A DNA stretch of 64,000 nt from Chloroflexota bacterium (GTDB taxonomy: Bacteria; Chloroflexota; Anaerolineae; Anaerolineales; Villigracilaceae): positions 1 through 64,000 of the forward strand of contig QMIW01000006.1 in NCBI GenBank assembly GCA_024434165.1, written 5' to 3'. The position numbers were made by a program, and so were the translations under genes. The notes under the pieces were generated by a model. The model had not been told where the DNA came from. It searched no databases and was given only the letters and a program-made list of their open reading frames with translations. Below are positions 34,919 to 43,337 of this stretch, one piece after another (position 1 is the first letter of the stretch; the number at the start of each line of letters is the position of its first letter).

Positions 34919-37900
34919 TTATTCCAACGATAATAGGACAGATTGGTTTTCATTCACCATTTTCTCGAACGCGTCAACAATTTGCGGGTCGAAAAGGATG
35001 CCCGCTTCTTCCTTCAGGTAGCGGATCGCTTCATGGGCGGTTATTTTTTGCCGGTAGGGGCGGTTGCTCGTGAGCGCATCGAACGCATCCACAACGGCGA
35101 ACAGGCGTGCCAAAAGCGGAATTTCTTCGCCTCTCAACCCGGAAGGATAGCCGGTGCCGTTCCAGCGTTCCTGGTGGTGGCGGATGATCGGAATGGTATC
35201 CTGCAAAAACGGGATCCCTTCCACGATCTTCGCGCCAATATCCGGGTGTGTTTTCATGATCTGCCATTCCCGTTCATTCAACGGACCCGGTTTGTGGAGG
35301 ATGGCATCGCTGATGCCGATCTTGCCAATGTCGTGCAGAATCGAGCCGCGTTCCAGAATCTTTAGTTGCTCGTTTGAGAAGCCGAGGGTCTCCCCCAGTT
35401 TTACCGCCAGGGCGCTCACCCTCATGCTGTGCCCTTCGGTTTCCTGGTCTCTGGCGTCCAGTGCGGAAATGAGCGAAGCGAGGGTGTGGTCGTACGTCCT
35501 TTCCAGCATGTCGTAGGCGGCTTTGATCTCCACAGCCTGCCGCCGCGATTCCACCAGCAGGAGCGAGCGTTCGAGCGCGATCGCCGCCTGGTTGACAAGC
35601 GCCTGCAGGTCGTTGGGATTCATGTTTGGTTTATGCCCCGGCTCGTCGGGGATATCCATCCAGAGCGCGCCGTATTTGCGGATGGGCGTCTGAATGGGCA
35701 TGCAGGCGCGAATCATGGACTGCCCCTGGGAGAAATAGATCAATTGCCCGGAACTCATCGCATCGCGGACCAGTTGAATGGGGTGCTCGACATGCGCATC
35801 ATTGCCGGACGCATGTAGTTTTACTTCCGCGGCGATGCTTTCGTCCTGGTTGAACAGGACGATTCCCGTGCAAACGCTTCTTGCGAGTTTATGAGCGGTC
35901 TGGGCGATGTCCGAAGCGGCGCTCTCCAAATCTTCCGAGAGGATGATCTGGTTGCTCAGGCGGTACAACAGGGAGGTGATTCGCAGGGAGGAGCGCAGTT
36001 CCTGCTGAAGCCAGGTGCTTTCGAATGCACCCGCCGCCTGAATGGAAAGAAGCTCCGCCAGCGCCTCATCGTTCTCGGTAAAGAAGACCTCGTTTTGTTT
36101 CCCGAAGGCGAAAATTCCGCCCACGTTCACCTGGTGCCAGCGAATCGGGATGATCAACATGCTCCGCAAACCGGGGTTGTCAATCACCAGGTCGGAGGTG
36201 GCGGAGTATCTTCGTACATCCCGAACCCGGAAGGGCTGGGACGCTTGAAATGCGATCTGGATGATGTCTTCATCTTCGATGGAGGTTTGCAGCGACCCGA
36301 GCAGGCGCGGGGCGCTGCCTGAGGAGGCGCTTTGGATGAAGTTCCGTTCCTGCCCCAACTGGATGTGGACATAGGTGAATTTCGCCTGAAGGACCTCCCG
36401 TGCGAGCGCGGCGACATCCTGCGCAGTGGAGGTCGGGTCCACCACAGAGGAAAGTTGACTGCCTGCCTGAATCAGACCCATCAGCCGCTGGTGATAGCCG
36501 GAACGCTCCCAGGCGCGCGTCAATTCTGCGGCGACGGCTTCCGCCAGCCCGATGTCAATGCTGCTGAAAGCGTTAACGGATTCGCTGTTGAGCACGATGA
36601 CGCCGTTCACATGCCCGTTGTGAATCAGGGGGATGAGCAGCGCGGAAAGGTTTGTTTCGTTTTCGAAAAGGATGTAATCGGCATCCGCGCGGATGTCGTT
36701 GATGATCTGCGTTTTCCGCTGGCGGTACGTCCTGCCGATGGCGCCTTTGGAACTGCTCTGCCGATAGCCGGCCGGAATCAGGTTGACCTGCCGTCCCGCT
36801 GCCGAGAGGAGCATAAATTCCTTGTTCTCCGGCTCGTGGACGTAAATGGTGGCGAGCGAGCAGTTCAACGCCCGTTCCAGCGTGTTGACCGCTAATTGCG
36901 CCGCCACGGGCTGGTCGAGATGGTTTTCGAGTTGCTGGCTCAATTCCAGCAGCAGCGTCAGTTGGGCGTTCCGCTTTTTTTCATTCGTCAGCTGGCGCGA
37001 AAGCACCTGGATTTGATCCGCCTGGGCGTTGATGCGGATGCGCGTAACTTCGTGAGTGGATGTATATGGCTTGAGGTATCTTGCCAGCCTCAAGGTCCAG
37101 ATGGAACCGGGCTCCAATTCCTCCTGCCCGGCGGTTTTCTCCGCCTCCTCCGCCGAGGACAGTTCCTGCATCAACCCGTTGATCGTCATCAGGATGGTGA
37201 TGATTTCGTAGTTGATGACGAGGAGGAGGATCATGTAAAAATAGAACGCCGCTTCGCGCGGGGTAATGAGGGTATCGGAAACAACATGCAGGGATTGTTC
37301 GACGGCAAGAAGAAGCGTGCCGAGGAAGATCAACAACGTCAGTTCGATGGTCGCGCCGATAATGATCACCCGGCGCCCCAGGATGTCCCCTTCCGGCGCG
37401 CTGATTTGAGCCCAGGGCAGAAAATCCCTCAACAGCAGAATCAGAATTGCCGCCGCCGGGACGACGAAGTTCGCGCCTTCACCGGAAGGAATGTAAAGGA
37501 TGCCCCACACGAGCCAGGGGATGATCTGCAAGCGCTGGAGGATGTAGTTGTATTTGAAGGCTGGCAGCACGGTTGTGCTGGCGCCCAGGAACGCGCTGAG
37601 AAAAAAACCAACCGCCGTTAGAGAAGCGGCAGCGGAGCCCGATCTTGTGACAGCCAGATGCGCTCCTATCAGGAAACCGATGAGGGCGAACGCCAGATCG
37701 AGCGGGTTTGTGTTCCCCAGCCGCCTTGCCGGGGGCAGAGCCAGCAGAGCCTGCATGATTCCCACGATCAGGAATACCCATGCTTCCTCGATGAAGCCGT
37801 GAACATGATACACCCGCGCGACTACAATGAGGAGAAACGCCGAAAGAAGCTGCGATAACTTCGCCAGCCTGAACGGCACGGGCAGAAGCATGTTGACTTG

Positions 37901-38071
37901 AAGAATGAGTGCGAAAATGAAGCACGCCATACCGGGTATGAGGAAAACCCAGCCCGGAAGATCCATATCTACGATGCGTGTCGAGACGGGAACCAGCATC
38001 AGGGCGATCCCCAGCCCTCCCAGAAGGAGCGAAGCAAATAGATTAAAGTTGTTTTCCGAGGGGCGTTTCAT
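34919..38071 (-). CDS. Membrane HD-GYP phosphodiesterase with three GAF domains
   Basis: This 1050-residue protein has about nine membrane helices in the first 300 residues, then a helical linker, three GAF-like modules (about 375-520, 535-690, 700-850) and a C-terminal HD-GYP domain. The HD signature is 'ILHDIGKIGI', and the GYP part is 'HHQERWNGTGYPSGLRGEEI'. HD-GYP enzymes degrade c-di-GMP. It is the upstream partner of the GGDEF gene. The start chosen is the ATG at 'MKRPSENNF'; an ATG six codons earlier is possible, and neither has a clear ribosome site. Confidence 0.92.
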   Translation of the reverse strand: MKRPSENNFNLFASLLLGGLGIALMLVPVSTRIVDMDLPGWVFLIPGMACFIFALILQVNMLLPVPFRLAKLSQLLSAFLLIVVARVYHVHGFIEEAWVFLIVGIMQALLALPPARRLGNTNPLDLAFALIGFLIGAHLAVTRSGSAAASLTAVGFFLSAFLGASTTVLPAFKYNYILQRLQIIPWLVWGILYIPSGEGANFVVPAAAILILLLRDFLPWAQISAPEGDILGRRVIIIGATIELTLLIFLGTLLLAVEQSLHVVSDTLITPREAAFYFYMILLLVINYEIITILMTINGLMQELSSAEEAEKTAGQEELEPGSIWTLRLARYLKPYTSTHEVTRIRINAQADQIQVLSRQLTNEKKRNAQLTLLLELSQQLENHLDQPVAAQLAVNTLERALNCSLATIYVHEPENKEFMLLSAAGRQVNLIPAGYRQSSSKGAIGRTYRQRKTQIINDIRADADYILFENETNLSALLIPLIHNGHVNGVIVLNSESVNAFSSIDIGLAEAVAAELTRAWERSGYHQRLMGLIQAGSQLSSVVDPTSTAQDVAALAREVLQAKFTYVHIQLGQERNFIQSASSGSAPRLLGSLQTSIEDEDIIQIAFQASQPFRVRDVRRYSATSDLVIDNPGLRSMLIIPIRWHQVNVGGIFAFGKQNEVFFTENDEALAELLSIQAAGAFESTWLQQELRSSLRITSLLYRLSNQIILSEDLESAASDIAQTAHKLARSVCTGIVLFNQDESIAAEVKLHASGNDAHVEHPIQLVRDAMSSGQLIYFSQGQSMIRACMPIQTPIRKYGALWMDIPDEPGHKPNMNPNDLQALVNQAAIALERSLLLVESRRQAVEIKAAYDMLERTYDHTLASLISALDARDQETEGHSMRVSALAVKLGETLGFSNEQLKILERGSILHDIGKIGISDAILHKPGPLNEREWQIMKTHPDIGAKIVEGIPFLQDTIPIIRHHQERWNGTGYPSGLRGEEIPLLARLFAVVDAFDALTSNRPYRQKITAHEAIRYLKEEAGILFDPQIVDAFEKMVNENQSVLLSLE

Positions 38072-38174
38072 TGGGGCTGAGGATAGCATAAGTAACAAAA
38101 ATAATCTACCTCTCAAAGGCCGGTTCCCTGCCGGGGCTGTCGTCGGACGCCCCGCAATTGGCGATTGTGATTTC

Positions 38175-38183
38175 TGATATAAT
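38175..38183 (+). promoter_or_regulatory. Extended -10 promoter before purine nucleoside phosphorylase
   Basis: TGATATAAT is a perfect extended -10 element (TGnTATAAT), which can work without a good -35. It predicts a leader of about 60 nt for the phosphorylase gene. Confidence 0.6.
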
Positions 38184-38250
38184 CCCACCGCAGATTGGCA
38201 TATTGGGGGATGCGCTCAATTGCAAATTTCACAGACATGGGTAGCCGCTA

Positions 38251-39090
38251 ATGCAAAATTTTATTTCCCTTAATCAAATTGACGAAGTTGTGCAGAAGAT
38301 ACGAAGCAGGATCTCGATTCAGCCTGTGGTTGGAATCATCCTCGGCTCGGGGCTGAACGGGTTGGCTGATTCCGTCCAGCAGGCGGTGTACATCCCGTAC
38401 AGCGACCTGCCGAACTTTCCCGTCTCGACCGTTCACGGACACGCGGGCCGGTTCGTGATCGGACAGTTGGAAGGCAAGCCGGCGCTGGTCATGCAGGGAC
38501 GGATTCATTACTATGAAGGATACAGCATGGGGCAGGTGACTCTGCCGGTGCGCGTCATGCAGAGATTGGGCATTCAGAACATGATCGTGACCAACGCCGC
38601 CGGGGGCGTGAACGCCGACTTCAACCCAGGCGACGTCATGCTGATTACCGACCAATTGAACCTCATGGGCATGTCCGGTCTCAACCCGTTGATGGGACCG
38701 AACCTGGACGAGATCGGTCCGCGCTTCCCGGATATGAGTCAGCCGTATGACCGCGCCTATTGCGAACTTGCACGCAAGGCTGCCGCGGAAAATAACATCA
38801 CCCTGCGCGAAGGCGTCTACGCAGGGTTGAGCGGTCCTTCCTTTGAATCCCCTGCCGACCTGCGCTTCCTGCGGCTGGCAGGCGCCGATGCGGTTGGAAT
38901 GTCCACCGTGCCGGAAGTCATCGTTGCCCGGCATGGCAATATGCGCGTGCTGGGACTTTCCGGCATCAGCAACAAAGCCAATCTCGACGGTTCCACCATC
39001 ACGACCCATGAAGAGGTGATCGAAGCGGGCCGGGTCATTACGCCGAAGATCGAAAAGATCGTCCGCGGCTTCCTGCGCGGCATGGGGTAG
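38251..39090 (+). CDS. Purine nucleoside phosphorylase, trimeric PNP-I type
   Basis: This 279-residue enzyme phosphorolyses purine (deoxy)nucleosides to base and (deoxy)ribose 1-phosphate for salvage. It shows phosphate-binding 'LGSGLNGLAD' and 'VHGHAGRFV', 'MQGRIHYYEGY', the 'TNAAGGVNADFNPGDVMLI' core, the base-binding region 'YAGLSGPSFESPADLR', 'DAVGMSTVPEVIVARH', and 'SGISNKA' carrying the catalytic Asn. This is the mammalian-type family (punA/xapA). Complete. The next gene follows by 13 bases. Confidence 0.95.
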   Translation: MQNFISLNQIDEVVQKIRSRISIQPVVGIILGSGLNGLADSVQQAVYIPYSDLPNFPVSTVHGHAGRFVIGQLEGKPALVMQGRIHYYEGYSMGQVTLPVRVMQRLGIQNMIVTNAAGGVNADFNPGDVMLITDQLNLMGMSGLNPLMGPNLDEIGPRFPDMSQPYDRAYCELARKAAAENNITLREGVYAGLSGPSFESPADLRFLRLAGADAVGMSTVPEVIVARHGNMRVLGLSGISNKANLDGSTITTHEEVIEAGRVITPKIEKIVRGFLRGMG

Positions 39091-39103
39091 TTGAACGATC
39101 CGA

Positions 39104-39781
39104 ATGGCGGCTCTTTACAAATTCCTCGCCTCGAATGAGGCGCTGATCTACATCCTGCTGGCAATCGGCGGATTGTTTTCCTTTCGCTGGTTATGGCGTT
39201 CATGGAACGAGTGGCGGGTGGCTGTTTTCACCCTGGAGCGCGAGTTTTCCGCCCGCCGCTTGGGGCGTTCCATTGCCCTGTCGGTCATCATCGTCACGCT
39301 GTTCTGCGCAGAGTTCTTCATGGCAACCTTCGTCATTCCGGGTCTGCCTGCGGATTTTTTTGTCGTCACACCCACGCTGGATTTTATCTCCACGCCCACC
39401 GGCACGCTTTCCGCCGGAATGATGACGCAATTTGCCAACCTGCCGCCCGGAACCCAAGCCGCCGCGGTGGGCTGCATCCCCAATCAAATCGAACTTTCCT
39501 TTCCCAAACCGGGAGATGAAATCAAAGGCGCAATCGAGTTGACCGGCACGGTGAACATCCCGAATTTCGGGTTTTACAAATACGAGGTCGCTCCGGCGGG
39601 GAGCGATACCTGGGCAACCATCGCGGCGGGCCGCTCGGTTGTGGTTGCCGGACCCTTGGGCAGGTGGGATACCACCGCCCTGACCCCCGGAGATTATCAA
39701 CTGCGCCTGGTGGTGGTGGATAACCAGGGCGTTCTCCTTTCCCCGTGCGTGGTGCCGGTGCGGGTCGTTCCGCTTCAATAA
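39104..39781 (+). CDS. Membrane protein with extracytoplasmic Ig-like domain
   Basis: The 225-residue product has two hydrophobic helices (about 12-30 and 56-76) with a basic cytosolic loop between them, then a Thr/Pro-rich spacer and a C-terminal domain of about 95 residues. In this domain 'CIPNQIELSFPKPGDEIKGA' and 'LTPGDYQLRLVVVDNQGVLL' suggest a fibronectin/Ig-like sandwich with one possible disulfide (Cys in 'GCIPNQ' and 'SPCVVPV'). I cannot assign a function. It is probably co-transcribed with the phosphorylase and the following GNAT gene. Confidence 0.7.
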   Translation: MAALYKFLASNEALIYILLAIGGLFSFRWLWRSWNEWRVAVFTLEREFSARRLGRSIALSVIIVTLFCAEFFMATFVIPGLPADFFVVTPTLDFISTPTGTLSAGMMTQFANLPPGTQAAAVGCIPNQIELSFPKPGDEIKGAIELTGTVNIPNFGFYKYEVAPAGSDTWATIAAGRSVVVAGPLGRWDTTALTPGDYQLRLVVVDNQGVLLSPCVVPVRVVPLQ

Positions 39782-39798
39782 AAACAGGAATTATTTTT

Positions 39799-40338
39799 AT
39801 GTCGGAAATTCAATTACGTCCCACAGTCGCCAGCGATCTTTCCCGTTTAATGGCGTTCGACCATTCGGTTACGAGCGATTCGGTCTGGCAGTTGGAACTG
39901 CGCCGGGATTCCGGGCAGGTGACGACCACCTTCCGTGAAGTGCGCCTGCCGCGTTCCATCAAGGTGGCGTACCCTCACAACCCGTTTGCCCTCGCCGATG
40001 ACTGGGTACGGAAGTCCATGATGTATACCGCCGTCGTCAATACGGAACTGGCCGGTTACATCAGCCTGCTCGAGCGCGGGACCGCCTCGGTGGTATGGAT
40101 CACCGACCTGGTGGTGGAAGCCGCCAGCCGCCGCCGCGGAGTGGGGACTGCCCTGCTGGCGGCGGCGCAGGGATGGGCGGAATCCCGAATGCACCGCCGC
40201 CTGATCTTCGAGGTGCAGTCGAAGAACCTGCCGGGCATCCGCCTTGCGCAGAAATCCGGTTTTGAGTTCTGCGGGTATAATGACCACTATTACATCAACC
40301 AGGACGTTGCCTTGTTCTTTTCCAAGATGCTAAAATAA
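39799..40338 (+). CDS. GNAT-family N-acetyltransferase
   Basis: The 179-residue product has the GNAT core: motif A 'ITDLVVEAASRRRGVGTALL' with the acetyl-CoA pyrophosphate loop RRRGVG, and motif B 'NLPGIRLAQKSGFEFCGYND'. The first 60 residues ('LRPTVASDLSRLMAFDHS') match other Chloroflexota GNATs; the acceptor is unknown. The start ATG has 'agga' eight bases upstream. A longer in-frame start lies inside the previous gene and is rejected. Confidence 0.85.
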   Translation: MSEIQLRPTVASDLSRLMAFDHSVTSDSVWQLELRRDSGQVTTTFREVRLPRSIKVAYPHNPFALADDWVRKSMMYTAVVNTELAGYISLLERGTASVVWITDLVVEAASRRRGVGTALLAAAQGWAESRMHRRLIFEVQSKNLPGIRLAQKSGFEFCGYNDHYYINQDVALFFSKMLK

Positions 40339-40393
40339 AAAAGTCCAGATCAGGGAACCTGGTTTGTTGTAAGATGTTTATCGGAAGGGCTTT

Positions 40394-42346
40394 ATGATTA
40401 ACGGTTGGTCTGAAACGTTTCTGGCGGGGATCCAGACGCTCAACCAGATCCTGACGGCGGGGATCGCCATCACGGCGTTTTCGCTTTTCCTTTACTCGCT
40501 TTCATTTAACTTGCGCGACAGGGTCGCGCGTTCGTTTGCCATTATCCTGCTTTGTGTGGTCGTCATCTTCACCACCGAAGCCTTGCAGGATAACTCCGGC
40601 TCCATCGAGGCGCTCGACCTTCTCCTGCGTTTGCAATGGTTTGGGCTGGTCTTCCTCCCGGCGGCGTATTTGCATCTTTCGGATGCCCTGCTCGTCACGG
40701 CGGGACGTCCCTCGCGCGGGCGCAGGCGCCTGGCGGTGCGCGGCATGTATGTCGTGGCGGTGGCGTTCCTTGTCCTGCTGGCGTTTGGATATTTACTTGG
40801 TCCCATCGTGCCGGATGGCAAACCGGCGCCTTACCTCCTCCGCACCGTTTGGACGGAAATCTTCACCATTTTTTACGTGACCGCCATGGTGTGGGCGGGC
40901 GTCAATTTTGCGCGCGCCTACAACCTGATGCTGACCCGTTCCGGGCGGCGGCGCATGTTGTACCTGATGGCGGGCGCGACCGCCCCGGCGCTTGGCTCCT
41001 ATCCCTATCTTTTGTTCGGTTACGGACTCGCCGCCCAGCACCAATATCTTTTCTGGATCACGGCAACCGTCATTAACATCCTCGTGGGTGGACTGGTCGT
41101 GGTCATGGCGTACTCGGTGGCGTTCTTCGGCGTCTCGTGGCCCGACCGGGTGATTAAGAGCCGCCTCTTCAAATGGATCATGCGCGGACCGGTGACGGCA
41201 TCCGTCACGCTGGCGTTGATGACGGTCGTGCGCCGCGGCGGTGAACTGCTCGGCGCGCCATACAGCGCCTTCGTGCCGTTCACGATGGTGGCGTCTGTTT
41301 TGTTGATGGAACACGCCATCACTTTCGCGGCTCCGCTGTGGGAACGCTGGCTGTTTTACGGGCGCGACCGGAACGAATTGGAGTTATTGCAGAACATCGA
41401 AGAACGCCTGCTGACCCAAAGCGACCTGCAGCAGTTCCTCGAAGCCGTCCTCGCGGCTGTGCGGGATCATCTACAGTCACCGGCGGCTTTTGTGGCGGCG
41501 CTGGATGACGTGACCCTCTCTCCCATCGTGGTGGCGGGCAACCGCGCCATGCTGGACCAGGAGAGTTTGACCGAAGCGCTCGACCATGTCAACGGCGATG
41601 CGCGGCGGGAATTCCTGTGGGGCAATTTCTGGGTGCTGCCCCTGCACCGCCGGAGGCATCCCGATATGGATCGGGATGAACTGCCGCCTTTGCTGGGTCT
41701 GCTTGGGGTTGCGCGAAAGGACTCGAGACCCGCCATGGAACACGACCAACGCGAAGCGTTGTGGCTTCTCGCCGAGCGCGCCGCCATCGCCCTGGAAGAC
41801 CGTCAGTTGCAGCAAAAAGTTTTCCGTTCGCTGGCAGATCTACAACCCCAGGTGGAATTGATCCAGCGGATGCGCGCCGCCGGACGTTACGACTCGCGCG
41901 CCAGCCTGCTCACCGAACCCCTGCCTCACGAAGCCGACCTCGCCAACTGGGTCAAGGACGCCCTCACGCATTATTGGGGCGGTCCAAAGTTTATGAACAA
42001 CCCTCTGATCAAACTCCAGGTAGTGCGCGAACTCGCAGAGAAGGAAGACGGCAACCTCGCCAACGCGCTGCGCTCCCTTTTGCGCCGCGCCGTGGACCAG
42101 GTCAAGCCGCGCGGCGACCGCAAATTCACCACCGAATGGATACTATATAACATCCTCGAAATGAAATTCATCGAAGGGCGTAAGGTGCGGGATGTAGCCG
42201 CCCGCCTCGCCATGTCTGAAGCCGACTTGTACCGCAAACAGCGCGTGGCAATCGAAGCGGTTGCGAGGGCGATTCTTGAAATGGAAGTCAACACCCTGGA
42301 CCGGGAGCCGGAAGACAGGCGCGCATTGTCTGAGTCCGGCGTTTAA
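40394..42346 (+). CDS. Seven-helix membrane protein with GAF-like region and C-terminal HTH-like domain
   Basis: This 650-residue protein has about nine hydrophobic segments in residues 15-310, resembling the N-terminal sensor of 7TM histidine kinases. A GAF-like segment (about 325-480) follows, then a helical domain. The last 90 residues read 'LANALRSLLRRAVDQVKPRG', 'EWILYNILEMKFIEGRKVRD' and 'VAARLAMSEADLYRKQRVAI', a pattern like sigma-region-4 helix-turn-helices found at the ends of other Chloroflexota regulators. No kinase domain is present. It may be a membrane-bound one-component regulator. A ribosome-like 'aaggg' lies just upstream of the ATG. Confidence 0.75.
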   Translation: MINGWSETFLAGIQTLNQILTAGIAITAFSLFLYSLSFNLRDRVARSFAIILLCVVVIFTTEALQDNSGSIEALDLLLRLQWFGLVFLPAAYLHLSDALLVTAGRPSRGRRRLAVRGMYVVAVAFLVLLAFGYLLGPIVPDGKPAPYLLRTVWTEIFTIFYVTAMVWAGVNFARAYNLMLTRSGRRRMLYLMAGATAPALGSYPYLLFGYGLAAQHQYLFWITATVINILVGGLVVVMAYSVAFFGVSWPDRVIKSRLFKWIMRGPVTASVTLALMTVVRRGGELLGAPYSAFVPFTMVASVLLMEHAITFAAPLWERWLFYGRDRNELELLQNIEERLLTQSDLQQFLEAVLAAVRDHLQSPAAFVAALDDVTLSPIVVAGNRAMLDQESLTEALDHVNGDARREFLWGNFWVLPLHRRRHPDMDRDELPPLLGLLGVARKDSRPAMEHDQREALWLLAERAAIALEDRQLQQKVFRSLADLQPQVELIQRMRAAGRYDSRASLLTEPLPHEADLANWVKDALTHYWGGPKFMNNPLIKLQVVRELAEKEDGNLANALRSLLRRAVDQVKPRGDRKFTTEWILYNILEMKFIEGRKVRDVAARLAMSEADLYRKQRVAIEAVARAILEMEVNTLDREPEDRRALSESGV

Positions 42347-42365
42347 TTTGAACAAGGAGCGAACT

Positions 42366-43331
42366 ATGGCTGGCGGAAAATCGAAAAGCGAGAACCTAAT
42401 GCCCGTGATTGACGACGGCTGGTGGGCGTCCGTATTAGCGGAGGAGAGCCGCTTCTCACAGCCTGCTCCTCGTTACGCGGAGTCAAAGCCCGAGGTCCGG
42501 CATGATGCGAAGCCGGAATCTGCGGAGAAGAAAACGGACGTTAATTGGAATCAGGTCAAGGAATTGTACATGAGCGACAGCATCGTTGACCTGACGGTTA
42601 CAGGACACAATCGCGGCGGTTTGCTCGTGGAAGGGGAGGGCGTCCACGGTTTTGTCCCGTTTTCGCATTTGATCGAACTTTCCGGGCGGACGGAGAACCT
42701 TGACCGTGACCACGACCTCGCGCCTTATGTGGGACGCAGACTGCGCCTGAAGGTCATCGAGTGTGTGCCGGAGGATGGGCGTGTGGTTTTTTCGGAACGC
42801 GCCGCGCAGTCGGAGCCGGGCAGGCGCGCCGAGTTGTTTCACTCGCTTCACGCCGGTCAGAAAGTAAGGGGCACGGTCACCAATATTACCGATTTCGGCG
42901 TGTTTGTTGACCTCGGCGGCGTGGAAGGTTTGATTCACATCTCCGAAATTTCCTGGGGACGGGTTTCGCACCCCGCGCAGTTGGTCAAGTTGGGCAGTGC
43001 GATTGATGTGCAGGTGCTCGACCTCGCACCCGAACGATGCCGGGTTGCCCTGAGCATCAAACGCTTGCAGCCCAACCCCTGGTTAAATGCCGAAACCGAT
43101 TTCCCCATCGGTTCGGTCAAACCCGCCACCATCACCAGCGTGCTTTCCTATGGCGCGTTCGCCCGGCTGGACGATTATGGCGTGGAGGGTTTGATTCACG
43201 TCTCTGAAATTCCGCAAGCCGAAGGCAAACCCCTGAGGGAATTTTTGCGCGAAGGCGATTCGGTTCAGGTCAGGATTCTGCATCTGGACGCCGCGCATCA
43301 ACGCATGGGTTTCAGCATGAAATTCGAATAG
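42366..43331 (+). CDS. Protein with three S1 RNA-binding domains
   Basis: The 321-residue product begins with a polar tail of about 60 residues. Three S1 domains follow: one degenerate ('DLTVTGHNRGGLLVEGEGV') and two typical ones with 'GTVTNITDFGVFVDLGGVEG', 'LIHISEISWGRV' and 'ATITSVLSYGAFARLDDYG', 'EGLIHVSEIPQAEG'. It resembles a shortened ribosomal protein S1, which helps the ribosome bind mRNA; S1-like regulators of other function are possible. A strong 'aaggag' site defines the start. The gene lies six bases before ftsK. Confidence 0.88.
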   Translation: MAGGKSKSENLMPVIDDGWWASVLAEESRFSQPAPRYAESKPEVRHDAKPESAEKKTDVNWNQVKELYMSDSIVDLTVTGHNRGGLLVEGEGVHGFVPFSHLIELSGRTENLDRDHDLAPYVGRRLRLKVIECVPEDGRVVFSERAAQSEPGRRAELFHSLHAGQKVRGTVTNITDFGVFVDLGGVEGLIHISEISWGRVSHPAQLVKLGSAIDVQVLDLAPERCRVALSIKRLQPNPWLNAETDFPIGSVKPATITSVLSYGAFARLDDYGVEGLIHVSEIPQAEGKPLREFLREGDSVQVRILHLDAAHQRMGFSMKFE

Positions 43332-43337
43332 AGTCCG

